Source of the DNA: CAWABB01 sp963780165
GTDB taxonomy: Bacteria > Bacteroidota > Ignavibacteria > UBA10030 > UBA6906
Assembly (NCBI GenBank): GCA_963780165.1
Contig: CAWABB010000001.1
Span: 310,001 to 374,000 of the forward strand
Length of the DNA stretch: 64,000 bases
Reading direction: 5' to 3'
The notes beneath the pieces were generated by a model, which saw nothing but the letters and a program-made list of their open reading frames with translations, searched no databases and was not told where the DNA came from. Within the stretch, counting starts at the first letter, position 1. Each line of letters begins with the position of its first letter. A program made the position numbers and the translations under genes. Positions 25,497 to 33,593 of the stretch are shown one piece after another.

Positions 25497-27020
25497 TCAG
25501 GAGAGAGAGCCGACCTCGCGCTCGACCGCGTCGAGAATCTCGTTCGATTTCACGAGAGCTTTCATGCGGTCATGGTCGGGATAGAGCGGCCGGTCTTCGT
25601 CCAGGTGCGCAACATGTTTGCGGATCACGGCATGCGCCGCGTGCACGCCCTTGCCCGGCGTGAACGAACGGAAATCGAGTGCCTGAGCGGCGCCCATGAA
25701 TTCGATTCCGAGGATACCGTAGGCATTGTCCAGGATCTGTGCGTTCTTGATGGCGGTGTTCATGCCCATCGACACGAAGTCCTCCTGGTCCGCCGCTGCG
25801 GGGATGGACTGGATGGAGGCCGGCATCGAGAGGATCCTTTGCTCGACGATAAGCGAGTCGGCCGTATACTGGCTGAGCATCAGGCCGGAGAACATCCCTG
25901 CGCCTTTGGTCAGGAACGCGGGGAGGCCAACGCTGAGCGCGGGATTGGTGAGTCTGTTCAGGCGGCGCTCGGAGAGGACACAGACCATCGTGACCGCGGC
26001 CCCGACCATATCCATCGGGAGCGACACCGGAGAGCCCTGGAAGTTCGCGCCGGTGAGCGTCAGCTTCGCCTCAGGAATGAAGATCGGGTTGTCCCCGACG
26101 CCGTTCAGTTCGATCTCCACCTGCTTGCGCGCATGCGCGACGGCATCGTATGCTGCACCGATCACCTGGGGGCTGGAGCGCATGGAATACGCATCCTGGA
26201 CCTTTGTCTTTATCTTGCCTGAGACGAGGTCGCTCCCCTGGATGCACTTCATGATGGATGTCGCGCTTCTGACGGCGCCGTTGAATCCTCGAAGCTGATG
26301 GAGACGGACGTCGTACGGCTTCAGGTTGGCGACGAGTGCTTCAAGCGTCATCGCCGTTGCGATATCCACCTGGCGCAGCCAGCGTTCGATATCGTAGAGC
26401 TGGAGCGCACTCATCGCAGTGAGCAGATTGGAGCCGTTGATCGTGGCCAGCCCGTCACGCGCCTGCAAGCCGGGGATGGGGATCCCTGCAAGGGCCATCG
26501 CCTCTCGCGAGGGCATCCGCTTCCCCTGGTACCAGGCCTCTCCCTCACCCATCATCAGGAGCGCCACCTGTGCCATGGGGGCGAGGTCACCGCACGCGCC
26601 GACCGACCCCTTCTGGGCAACGACGGGGGTCACTCCCTGGTTCAGCAAAGCCACCAGCGTCAGCGTGATTTCCGGGCGGCAGCCTGAATTGCCGTGGGCA
26701 TGGACGTTGATGCGTCCGGCCATGGCGGCGCGGACGGATTCTGCGGAGGCCGGGTCGCCGATCCCCGCCGCATGGTTGTAGATCAGGTAGCGCTGGAAAA
26801 GCTTGACCTGTTCGTCGTCCAGCACCACTTCGGAGAATTCCCCGATGCCGGTGTTGGTCCCGTACATGATCTCATGCGCCTGGAGCTTCTGCTCCAGCAT
26901 CGCGCGGCACACTTTGATGCGTTCGAGCGCCGCGGGGGCAAGCTCAACCGGCTCGCCGAACCGGGCGATCCGCACCAGCCTTTCTATCGTAAGCGAAGAA
27001 CCGTCAAGGACGATTGCCAT
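25497..27020 (-). CDS. hutH: Histidine ammonia-lyase family enzyme with Ala-Cys-Gly MIO site
   Basis: A 507-residue MIO-dependent ammonia-lyase that would convert histidine to urocanate. Its numbering matches the classical enzyme: Y53 (MYGTNTGIG), H83 (YNHAAGIG), A142-C143-G144 in GSVGACGDLAPM, N195 (INGSN), Y278 and R281 in QDAYSMRSSPQV, and E413 in DQEDFVSMG. The cofactor-forming triad is therefore Ala-Cys-Gly, not Ala-Ser-Gly. A Ser-to-Cys change at this position in a characterised histidase is reported to keep activity. The usual QEDH is QEDF. No hutU, hutI or hutG is nearby, so another aromatic substrate is possible. GAGGA precedes the ATG, which lies 17 bp inside the end of hisS. Confidence 0.85.
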   Translation of the reverse strand: MAIVLDGSSLTIERLVRIARFGEPVELAPAALERIKVCRAMLEQKLQAHEIMYGTNTGIGEFSEVVLDDEQVKLFQRYLIYNHAAGIGDPASAESVRAAMAGRINVHAHGNSGCRPEITLTLVALLNQGVTPVVAQKGSVGACGDLAPMAQVALLMMGEGEAWYQGKRMPSREAMALAGIPIPGLQARDGLATINGSNLLTAMSALQLYDIERWLRQVDIATAMTLEALVANLKPYDVRLHQLRGFNGAVRSATSIMKCIQGSDLVSGKIKTKVQDAYSMRSSPQVIGAAYDAVAHARKQVEIELNGVGDNPIFIPEAKLTLTGANFQGSPVSLPMDMVGAAVTMVCVLSERRLNRLTNPALSVGLPAFLTKGAGMFSGLMLSQYTADSLIVEQRILSMPASIQSIPAAADQEDFVSMGMNTAIKNAQILDNAYGILGIEFMGAAQALDFRSFTPGKGVHAAHAVIRKHVAHLDEDRPLYPDHDRMKALVKSNEILDAVEREVGSLS

Positions 27021-28464
27021 TGTCTTCCTCTGCGAGGAGTGCGCGCAACGTTTCCAGCAGCTTCTCTCGGGGGACACTCTGCTGGACGGTGCGGGAGAGC
27101 TTCAGCCATTCATCCCGGTCTTTCCCGGTAGCCGACTTCTTGGCATCCTGGAGCTTTCCGCCGAGCGCCAGATTCTTGATCGTGACTTCGTCCCGGCTGA
27201 ACTCGTCGCTCCCCATGATGATCGCGAAGGGGATCTTGAGGCGGTTCGCATACTGAAGCTGCTTGCCGAGACCTTTCTCGTCTCCGAGATACATTTCCGT
27301 ATTGATGCCTGCCTGCCGAAGCTCCCGGGTGATCCGGGCGTAATCGAGGAGTCGCGACGGCTCCATGGTCGTTACGATGACCTGTGCCGTGGCCGGCGCG
27401 ACGTCGATCATGTTGAGCTTCTGCATCGCGGCGAACAGGCGATCGACGCCTATCGACGCACCGACGCCGGGGATCTTCCGTCCGAGGAATCTCTCAACGA
27501 GCCCGTCATATCGTCCGCCGCCGAAGACAGAGCCGAACTCGGGCGCATCGAGGAGGATAGCCTCGAAGACCGGGCCTGTATAGTAGTCGAGTCCACGCGC
27601 AATGCTTTGATCGAGCGCGACGCGTTCGTCGGAGATACCGAGCACACCGAGTCCGTCGCACAGCAGCCTCAGCTCGTCCAGCGCTTCGCGCGCGGAGGGC
27701 GTCTCGCGAAAAAGCGATTCAAGGTCCGCGAGGACCTGGGCTCTGGGAGCCTGCGGGATAGCGATAAACTTGTGAATGCGATCCACCTGGCTAGCCTCCA
27801 GGCCGAGACCGGGGATCTTGTCGCCCGACGCGTCCACCCTTCCCGACGTCAACTCGGCGGCCACGTTCTCGAATCCGATCTTCTCGAGCTTGTCGAGCAC
27901 GCGGAAGACCTTGTAGCCGGTTTCGTGGGAGATGCCGGCGAAGTCGAGGAGGCTGTTGAGGAGCTTGCGGTCGCTGAACCTGATCTTGAACCGGGTGAAT
28001 CCGAGCGCCTCGAGCGTGTCGTGCATGCCGCACAGGATTTCCAGATCGGCCGCGAGCGACGCAGAGCCGACGGTATCGAGGTCGAACTGGAGAAACTCGC
28101 GGAAGCGGCCGGGATCGGGCTTGTCGGCGCGCCAGACCGGGCCGACCTGGTAGCGTCGGAATGGAAGGGGCAGATCGGGATACTGGGCGACGACGCGCGC
28201 CAGCGGGGCGGTCAGGTCGAAGCGGAGGGCGACATCTTCCTCTTCGGGGTTGACGACGGGGAAGATCTGCTTCGTGTTTTCTTCGCCGTAGCCCAGGAGC
28301 GTAACGCGGTATTCCTGCGCGGGCGTCTCGAGCGGCATGAACCCATAGCGTTCATAGACCGTGCGGATGGTGGAGATGATCGCATTGCGGGCGTTCATAG
28401 ACCCAGGGAGGTAGTCCCTGAATCCACGCAAGAGCCGGGGCTCGACGATTTTGTCCGGGGGCAT
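27004..28464 (-). CDS. hisS: Histidyl-tRNA synthetase
   Basis: A 486-residue class II synthetase that charges tRNA-His. Motif 1 lies in RGFRDYLPGSM-x-ARNAIIS. Motif 2 is VGPVWRADKPDPGRFREFLQ. The histidine-specific ARGLDYYTGPVFE and motif 3 GGGRYDGLVERFLG with GASIGVDRL follow, then an anticodon-binding domain (VIVTTMEPSRLLDYARI). The motif 2 loop (DKPDPGRFREFLQFDLDTVG) differs from the E. coli type (HERPQKGRYRQF) and recalls the divergent alpha-proteobacterial class. The ATG at 28464 was chosen because the open frame further upstream only reads into tRNA-His. It sits 23 bp after that tRNA and overlaps hutH. Confidence 0.97.
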   Translation of the reverse strand: MPPDKIVEPRLLRGFRDYLPGSMNARNAIISTIRTVYERYGFMPLETPAQEYRVTLLGYGEENTKQIFPVVNPEEEDVALRFDLTAPLARVVAQYPDLPLPFRRYQVGPVWRADKPDPGRFREFLQFDLDTVGSASLAADLEILCGMHDTLEALGFTRFKIRFSDRKLLNSLLDFAGISHETGYKVFRVLDKLEKIGFENVAAELTSGRVDASGDKIPGLGLEASQVDRIHKFIAIPQAPRAQVLADLESLFRETPSAREALDELRLLCDGLGVLGISDERVALDQSIARGLDYYTGPVFEAILLDAPEFGSVFGGGRYDGLVERFLGRKIPGVGASIGVDRLFAAMQKLNMIDVAPATAQVIVTTMEPSRLLDYARITRELRQAGINTEMYLGDEKGLGKQLQYANRLKIPFAIIMGSDEFSRDEVTIKNLALGGKLQDAKKSATGKDRDEWLKLSRTVQQSVPREKLLETLRALLAEEDNGNRP

Positions 28465-28487
28465 GCCTTGTAGTCGAGGAGGGGTAG

Positions 28488-28561
28488 TACTGGCGATAGG
28501 ATTCGAACCTATGACCCCCAGATCCACAATCTGGTGCTCTAACCAACTGAGCTACGCCAGC
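28488..28561 (-). tRNA. tRNA-His (anticodon GUG), no encoded G-1 and A at position 73
   Basis: The minus strand folds as a 74-nt tRNA: acceptor GCTGGCG with CGCCAGT, D stem GCTC/GAGC, anticodon stem CCAGA/TCTGG with loop TTGTGGA, and T arm ATAGG-TTCGAAT-CCTAT. The base before position 1 is C, position 1 pairs G with U72, and the discriminator is A. Most bacterial tRNA-His genes encode an extra G-1 opposite C73. CCA is not encoded. hisS follows directly. Confidence 0.95.
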
Positions 28562-28576
28562 GAATTTACGAACGCA

Positions 28577-28605
28577 AATATAGCGAATTCTGCTTGAATT
28601 TCCAA
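28577..28605 (-). promoter_or_regulatory. Promoter of the tRNA-His-hisS-hutH unit
   Basis: On the minus strand TTGGAA is followed after 17 bp by TATATT, which continues as TATATTTG and so also matches the Bacteroidota -7 consensus TAnnTTTG. It ends 15 bp before the mature tRNA 5' end. Confidence 0.65.
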
Positions 28606-28780
28606 CTCTCGTCTGATGACCGCTCAACACCGGGCATCTGCATCGGGCATCCCTGCGGCCCTGCATGAATGCTTCCTCTGAGGTATATTCCATCGCGTAA
28701 TCGTTTCTCATCTCCGTCCGGCAACGCTCTTTTACCTCCACACTTCTCGAGCGTATCACCTCTAGAGCCGCAATCCACCC

Positions 28781-29347
28781 GTGACCGATGCAAACATAAC
28801 CGATGACCTCCTCCGGAGCATGAGCGGAGATGCGGTCGCCTATGGAAGGGTGGTCCGGGAAACTCAGGCCTTCGCCCTCCGGCTCGCGCGCCGGCTGCTC
28901 GGGCCCACTGATGAGGCGGAAGATGTCGTTCAGGAGGCATTCATCAGAGCGTGGAACAATCTGTCACGATTCGACGAACACCAGAAATTCACGACGTGGC
29001 TCTACACGATCGTGAGCAACCTCTGCATGGATCACCTCCGAGCCAGACAACGACGGGAGGCACGTTTTGTCAGAATGGACCCCGCCGCGGAATCGGGCAA
29101 CCCTGCGAGCGCTTCCGGCGAGCGGGGATCAATGCAAGAACTCGCCACCATCGTCGCGAGAATCGCGCAGCATCTCCCCCCGCAACAGCAACTCGTATTC
29201 ACGCTGCGTGACATCGAAGATCTGTCGGTCGATGAGGTGATGAGGATCACCAGCCTCTCCGCGCGCACGATCAAAGCCAACCTGTACTACGCCCGACGTG
29301 CGGTCCGGGAGGCGCTGAAAACCGAGTTTCACATTACAGGTGTCTGA
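28781..29347 (+). CDS. ECF-family RNA polymerase sigma factor
   Basis: A 188-residue sigma-70-family factor of the extracytoplasmic-function type. Region 2 covers about residues 25-95 (ALRLARRLLGPTDEAEDVVQ, EAFIRAWNNLSRF, then KFTTWLYTIVSNLCMDHLR). Region 4 covers about 125-180 (LPPQQQLVFTLRDIEDLSVD, then ARTIKANLYYARRAVRE). The start is a GTG with no obvious Shine-Dalgarno. An ATG 39 bp later would remove part of the first helix. It is followed by a zinc-finger anti-sigma gene and a lipoprotein gene at 3-bp spacings, forming a cell-envelope signalling unit. It diverges from the tRNA-His operon. Confidence 0.93.
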   Translation: MTDANITDDLLRSMSGDAVAYGRVVRETQAFALRLARRLLGPTDEAEDVVQEAFIRAWNNLSRFDEHQKFTTWLYTIVSNLCMDHLRARQRREARFVRMDPAAESGNPASASGERGSMQELATIVARIAQHLPPQQQLVFTLRDIEDLSVDEVMRITSLSARTIKANLYYARRAVREALKTEFHITGV

Positions 29348-29350
29348 ACC

Positions 29351-30058
29351 ATGAGCTGCACAAAATTCCGTCGAATGCTCCATCTCCACCGGCCCGGCGA
29401 ACTCTCCACGCGGGAACAGGCCGCGCTGGTGCGGCACCTGGCAACGTGCTCCGTCTGCGCCGCGGTTGAGCGGGAAGTCCTCGCCACCGATCTTCTCCTC
29501 CAGCGGGCGCGCTCGATAGAGCCGGCGGCGGCGGAGCCCGACACGATCACACCACGTGTCCTGGCTGCACTCGAACGCCAGGCGGCTGCAACGACATCGC
29601 GGGCGCAGCCGAGCATTGCGACCCCTCTCGCCGATCTGGTATTCGCCCCTGCGACCCGGTATGCCACGGTTGCACTTGCGGGCGTATCCATATTGTTGTT
29701 GCTCGTCCAGAGCGTTAGCACACTCCGCACCGTCTCGACACGTGAGCGCTCGATCGCCGTCAGCCCGGAAGGACTGAAGCCTGCCTACGTCGTGAGCCCG
29801 GACATTCTCATGCTCCATCCCGCGATGCGGAACATCTGGTCACTCGCCCTCCAGACGAGGGCTACCCGCATGGGGAACAACCTTGTGATTCCACGCGTCG
29901 CCGTCGAACAGTTCGTCAATCCGGACAGCCCGGAGGCAGCCGCAGCAGTGACCGGCGCGATGCTCTCCGGGATCAGCGCGCGCCGCATCGGGACAATACT
30001 CTACCATATCAAGCAAGCTTCCGAAATCACAGTGATCTTCGACTCCAGAGGACGCTAA
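29351..30058 (+). CDS. Anti-sigma factor, zinc-finger (ZAS) type with one TM helix
   Basis: A 235-residue membrane protein. The cytoplasmic N-terminus carries the ZAS zinc-binding pattern (SCTKFRRMLHLH, then HLATCSVC, an H-x3-C-x2-C motif at about residues 29-36). A single hydrophobic helix (RYATVALAGVSILLLLVQS) lies near residues 100-120, and a ~115-residue periplasmic domain follows. It should hold the adjacent ECF sigma factor at the membrane until a periplasmic signal releases it. The gene starts 3 bp after the sigma stop. No RseB-like sensor domain is recognised in the C-terminal part. Confidence 0.85.
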   Translation: MSCTKFRRMLHLHRPGELSTREQAALVRHLATCSVCAAVEREVLATDLLLQRARSIEPAAAEPDTITPRVLAALERQAAATTSRAQPSIATPLADLVFAPATRYATVALAGVSILLLLVQSVSTLRTVSTRERSIAVSPEGLKPAYVVSPDILMLHPAMRNIWSLALQTRATRMGNNLVIPRVAVEQFVNPDSPEAAAAVTGAMLSGISARRIGTILYHIKQASEITVIFDSRGR

Positions 30059-30061
30059 GCC

Positions 30062-31120
30062 ATGAACGTTCTTCAACGACCTATCGCATACGTCGGTCTC
30101 GTCTCGGTCCTGACTAGTCTGTCCGGCTGCCTCGAAGTCACTTCACACACCGAGGTCCGGCGCGATGGAAGTCTGCAGCGAACCTATACCTTCTCCGGCG
30201 ACTCCACGGAAGCGATGGGACAGGACTATCCACTCCCCATCGATAGCACGTGGACAGCCACCCTTCGCCGCACGGACAAAGGAAAGTTCGAACGAACAGT
30301 GACCAAGAACTTCCAGAACGATCAGGAGCTCAATGCGGTCCTGATGGACACTACTCGCAAATGTGTACACGTCCGCGTCGCGCTCGAAAAGCGGTTCCAG
30401 TGGTTCTTTACTGAGCTCCGCTATTCCGAGACTTACCAGAATTTCAACCCGTTCCGGTCTGTACCCATGTCCGACTACGTCCCCCCTTCGATGGTCGAGG
30501 GATTCTACCGCCATGAAGTCCGCAAAGAACCGTTTGCGTCGAAAGGAGACAGCCTTGCGATGGAGGATGCCGGCCAGCGATTCGAAGAATGGCGGCAACG
30601 GAGCGTCTTCGAATCATACTATGCCGAACTCGCCAAGGGGGTGCAGCGTCTGAACGACGAGTCGTTGACACTCCCGATGCTGGCTGCTCAGAAGGAACGA
30701 CTGTTCACGCTGGCCGGGCAGGAGATTCTCGCGAAGAAATGGGATACCGTAACCACGATCGTCCAGTCTGTGCTTAAGACCCCCCGCGTCCGGCAGGCGT
30801 TGACGTTGAACGCCGACGGTTTTTCTCAACTCAAGGACAACGTCGATTTCATGAACACAATTCTTGAACACCCCTACGCTGCCAGCATTACGATGCCGGG
30901 GTTGATTCTCGAAACCAATGCACCGAGTGTCAAGGGGAATACGGCAACGTGGACCGAGGTTCCCACATTAGCGTACATCGGGAACTACGATCTATGGATT
31001 GTCTCAAGGGTTGTCAACTGGTGGATGGTGGTCCTCGCGGGAGTGATGGTCCTTGCCGCTATCGGAACAACGACCGGAGCGCTTCTTCGCAGGCACAAGC
31101 GCACCCCCGCGGGATTGTGA
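30062..31120 (+). CDS. Lipoprotein with C-terminal membrane helix, unknown function
   Basis: A 352-residue envelope protein. A lipobox (TSLSGC, Cys at residue 23) ends the signal sequence, and a second hydrophobic helix lies at the C-terminus (WWMVVLAGVMVLAAIGTTTG) followed by a basic tail (RRHKRTPAGL). The middle is a mixed alpha/beta region rich in Arg/Glu with no recognised domain. Having both an N-terminal lipid anchor and a C-terminal helix suggests an inner-membrane lipoprotein with a large periplasmic loop. It is the third gene of the ECF sigma operon (3-bp spacing), so it may be a target or a modulator of that system. Confidence 0.7.
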   Translation: MNVLQRPIAYVGLVSVLTSLSGCLEVTSHTEVRRDGSLQRTYTFSGDSTEAMGQDYPLPIDSTWTATLRRTDKGKFERTVTKNFQNDQELNAVLMDTTRKCVHVRVALEKRFQWFFTELRYSETYQNFNPFRSVPMSDYVPPSMVEGFYRHEVRKEPFASKGDSLAMEDAGQRFEEWRQRSVFESYYAELAKGVQRLNDESLTLPMLAAQKERLFTLAGQEILAKKWDTVTTIVQSVLKTPRVRQALTLNADGFSQLKDNVDFMNTILEHPYAASITMPGLILETNAPSVKGNTATWTEVPTLAYIGNYDLWIVSRVVNWWMVVLAGVMVLAAIGTTTGALLRRHKRTPAGL

Positions 31121-31202
31121 GCACATTCCGGCGGGAGCCTTTGGCGTTGCCTCCCATGGTCCAGGGACGGTAGAGCACGTGCATCGTCCGAGAGACCGGT
31201 GG

Positions 31203-31778
31203 TCACTCGTTGTGTTCGTGCTGGGGCACTCGCAGCAATTCTTCCGTCTGTGCCTCCGTAAGCGTTCCGCCAAACCGGGCGTACTTGCGAAGCTCGTCAA
31301 GGCTCTGACTTGTGATGGGGTCTCGAAACTCCGGCGTCGGAAGGCCCGAAGCCGCGAAAAGGACGGTGGTGAAGAATGCGGGGATCAGAGCAACCCCAAC
31401 GACAACACCAGCATCAGCGTCGGCCGATGAGGCCGCTACTCCAAGGCCGATCGAAGGGAGGACCTGGAACAACACGACACCGATCCACCAATTATCGTTT
31501 CTGAAGCCCGACACCTCGATGGCAGCAATCGACCGCGCTGGAATTCTCTTCACAACACCGGCGCCCGCGGCGCTTCTAGCCTCAAGGCTCCGGTCATGCA
31601 CAAGACAGAGAATTGCGCTATCCTCCACCGCCAGGAGCTCTGCCTCCTCCCTGTTGCCGCCATGAAGTTGAACCGTGACAGACTCCCCCGTCATCGTCAC
31701 GATCGAACCGGATGGACCGCATGCCGGTTGCAGGATCGCGATGACCATGAGGAATATCGCGGACAATCCGAATCTCAT
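31203..31778 (-). CDS. Putative lipoprotein with hydrophobic hairpin, unknown function
   Basis: A 191-residue protein with a lipoprotein signal (AIFLMVIAILQPACGPSG, Cys at residue 20). A ~75-residue beta-rich domain (SIVTMTGESVTVQLHGGNRE) follows, then a glycine/alanine-rich hydrophobic hairpin at about residues 100-145 (VLFQVLPSIGLGVAASS and VVVGVALIPAFFTTVLFAAS). The C-terminus is charged. The ATG overlaps the stop of the upstream gene as ATGA, so it is translated with that protein. Function is not recognised. Confidence 0.7.
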   Translation of the reverse strand: MRFGLSAIFLMVIAILQPACGPSGSIVTMTGESVTVQLHGGNREEAELLAVEDSAILCLVHDRSLEARSAAGAGVVKRIPARSIAAIEVSGFRNDNWWIGVVLFQVLPSIGLGVAASSADADAGVVVGVALIPAFFTTVLFAASGLPTPEFRDPITSQSLDELRKYARFGGTLTEAQTEELLRVPQHEHNE

Positions 31779-33376
31779 AGGTCCTCCGTCACAGGAATAC
31801 GGTTCCTGAAGAAGAGAGACTCCATATCGTTTCGTTCGCGCATCCAGAGATCAGCAAGCCTTACCATCGTTTGATCGATTCGCTGGAGGTCGAACCTCTC
31901 CACTCCCTCCGCAGCAGTGATCCAGTTTCCGCGTATCCACTCCGTATAGTACCCCTTGGATTGCACGAAGAGCGTCACCTCATCCTTCCCTGGGGGTGGC
32001 ACGTCGTACGTGAACCGATAGACGTTCTGAGGTTCCGTCGTCACGTAGCGATCATCATCTCCTGCGAGAAGGGCAGCGAGATCGACCCGGGAGGCTCCAG
32101 TCTCGTCCCGTATCGTGGTGGGGAAGAGCTCTTCAGGGATAAGCACTTTGTCATTGTCGCCGATGGCAAACCCGACGTAGTCGATCATCACGTTGTCCGG
32201 GAAGAACTCCAAACGCAGCCCCAGCTCTCCGTCCTCCTCCACTGGGACTTTCACGGCTATCGGTTTCCAGCCGACAGGCCCCACGTCGGGCACCGATCCA
32301 AGCGTCCTCCACTGGCCCTTGCGCCAGATCTTGACCTTCAGGCCGGAGAATTCGGAGTAGATACTTCGAAACTGACTAGCATAGAGGGGGTCGGTATTCA
32401 TCCTCCTGGTCCAATCCAGCGCTCGGACACCTTGCGATCCCAGAACGATTTCGTAGAATAGCAGCGTGCTGAGCAGCGTGTTCCTGAGACGCAGCACCAG
32501 GATCACAGAATCGCTTCCGTTCGGCGGGCGAACGCGAAGCTCCACCCAGTCCGACGTCCTCCCCGATTTCACCTGGCGCACCTGGATGGAATCACTGCGA
32601 TACGACGCATCGTCCCAGAACCGTATGGCCCGAAGGACATCTTCTCCAGTACTGTTCACGGCAGAGAGTGGTTCGCGGACATCACCTACGGCCACGATGC
32701 TCCCGTCCGTGGCCGGGAAAGCCAGCGTGCCGGCAGGATGATGGACTGCAAGCAGACGCATGACGTTGATGTGGTGGGTTTCGAGTGCCTCGTTTGCCAC
32801 GCGCAGCACGAATGGAGATCCGGGACTCTCATATGTGCCGATTCTGTCAAGGTCTCTGCTCTCGAGGAGTCTGGAAATGCTGTACGAGAAGAGCTCCGCT
32901 TTGAACTCCCAGGCGTCGCCGTTCCTGGCATAGACCGTAGGACACGATCCGAAACAAGCCTTGGGATTCGCCATGCAGTAGACAGAAGTGGCCGTGAGGA
33001 CGCCGCCTGTGAGACCAAAGAAGAACGAAGCGAACCCTCGTCCGCCGGTGACGACCCTGTCGTAGTACGTCATCGCCACAGCGCTGTCTCTCGGGACTTG
33101 TAGCCGCGCCCGCGGCAAGCGGTCGAACGGAATGTCGTGCACGACACCGGTTGAGGAAAACCGGACCCCATTGCCCTGTAGAATCCCTTTGTTTACTCGG
33201 AACCCCTCGGGGAAGAGCGCCACAGTGGCATCCATCAGGAAGACTTTCGTGGGCGCCGTCACCACCGTCACGGTATCGAGGTAAGATCTGTCGACCAGGG
33301 TCGCCTGGCGATCCGGATAACAGCTCACGTTCATGGCGACCACTGCCACAAACAGGACCCGAGCGGGACCAGGCAT
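31775..33376 (-). CDS. Putative lipoprotein of the CFGSCPTVY family, unknown function
   Basis: A 533-residue predicted lipoprotein with a short hydrophobic leader ending in AMNVSC (Cys19). A distinctive cysteine cluster (YCMANPKACFGSCPTVYARN) follows one hydrophobic stretch (FASFFFGLTGGVLTATSVYC). Next come LFSYSISRLLESRDLDRIG and LRVANEALETHHIN, then a beta-rich C-terminal half. I recall similar unnamed proteins with the CxSCPT signature in several environmental phyla, but no function. The start at 33376 was chosen for GGAGGT seven bases upstream. An ATG at 33400 would put acidic residues at the front of the signal. It is translationally coupled to the small lipoprotein downstream. Confidence 0.7.
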   Translation of the reverse strand: MPGPARVLFVAVVAMNVSCYPDRQATLVDRSYLDTVTVVTAPTKVFLMDATVALFPEGFRVNKGILQGNGVRFSSTGVVHDIPFDRLPRARLQVPRDSAVAMTYYDRVVTGGRGFASFFFGLTGGVLTATSVYCMANPKACFGSCPTVYARNGDAWEFKAELFSYSISRLLESRDLDRIGTYESPGSPFVLRVANEALETHHINVMRLLAVHHPAGTLAFPATDGSIVAVGDVREPLSAVNSTGEDVLRAIRFWDDASYRSDSIQVRQVKSGRTSDWVELRVRPPNGSDSVILVLRLRNTLLSTLLFYEIVLGSQGVRALDWTRRMNTDPLYASQFRSIYSEFSGLKVKIWRKGQWRTLGSVPDVGPVGWKPIAVKVPVEEDGELGLRLEFFPDNVMIDYVGFAIGDNDKVLIPEELFPTTIRDETGASRVDLAALLAGDDDRYVTTEPQNVYRFTYDVPPPGKDEVTLFVQSKGYYTEWIRGNWITAAEGVERFDLQRIDQTMVRLADLWMRERNDMESLFFRNRIPVTEDL

Positions 33377-33593
33377 CTCGAGCACCTCCGATAGAGTCAT
33401 GAGTGGTTCCTCACATAGCCCCCAATAGTCGCTCCCCACCGAAACGGCCTGCCGCACCCACAATTGCCGCTAAGAGATACCGTACTCAGAGCACAACAGA
33501 ACACCTGGATCTTCAAGAGCAGCACTCCTGGCCGCGCAGCCACCAACAACCACGGGACGCTGCGGCCCCCTTCATGGGAATCAGCAGCGGTCG

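Noticed and set aside
28465..28527. A longer HisRS start upstream of 28464
   Set aside because: The extension is translated from tRNA-His sequence. The ATG at 28464 gives the normal family N-terminus.
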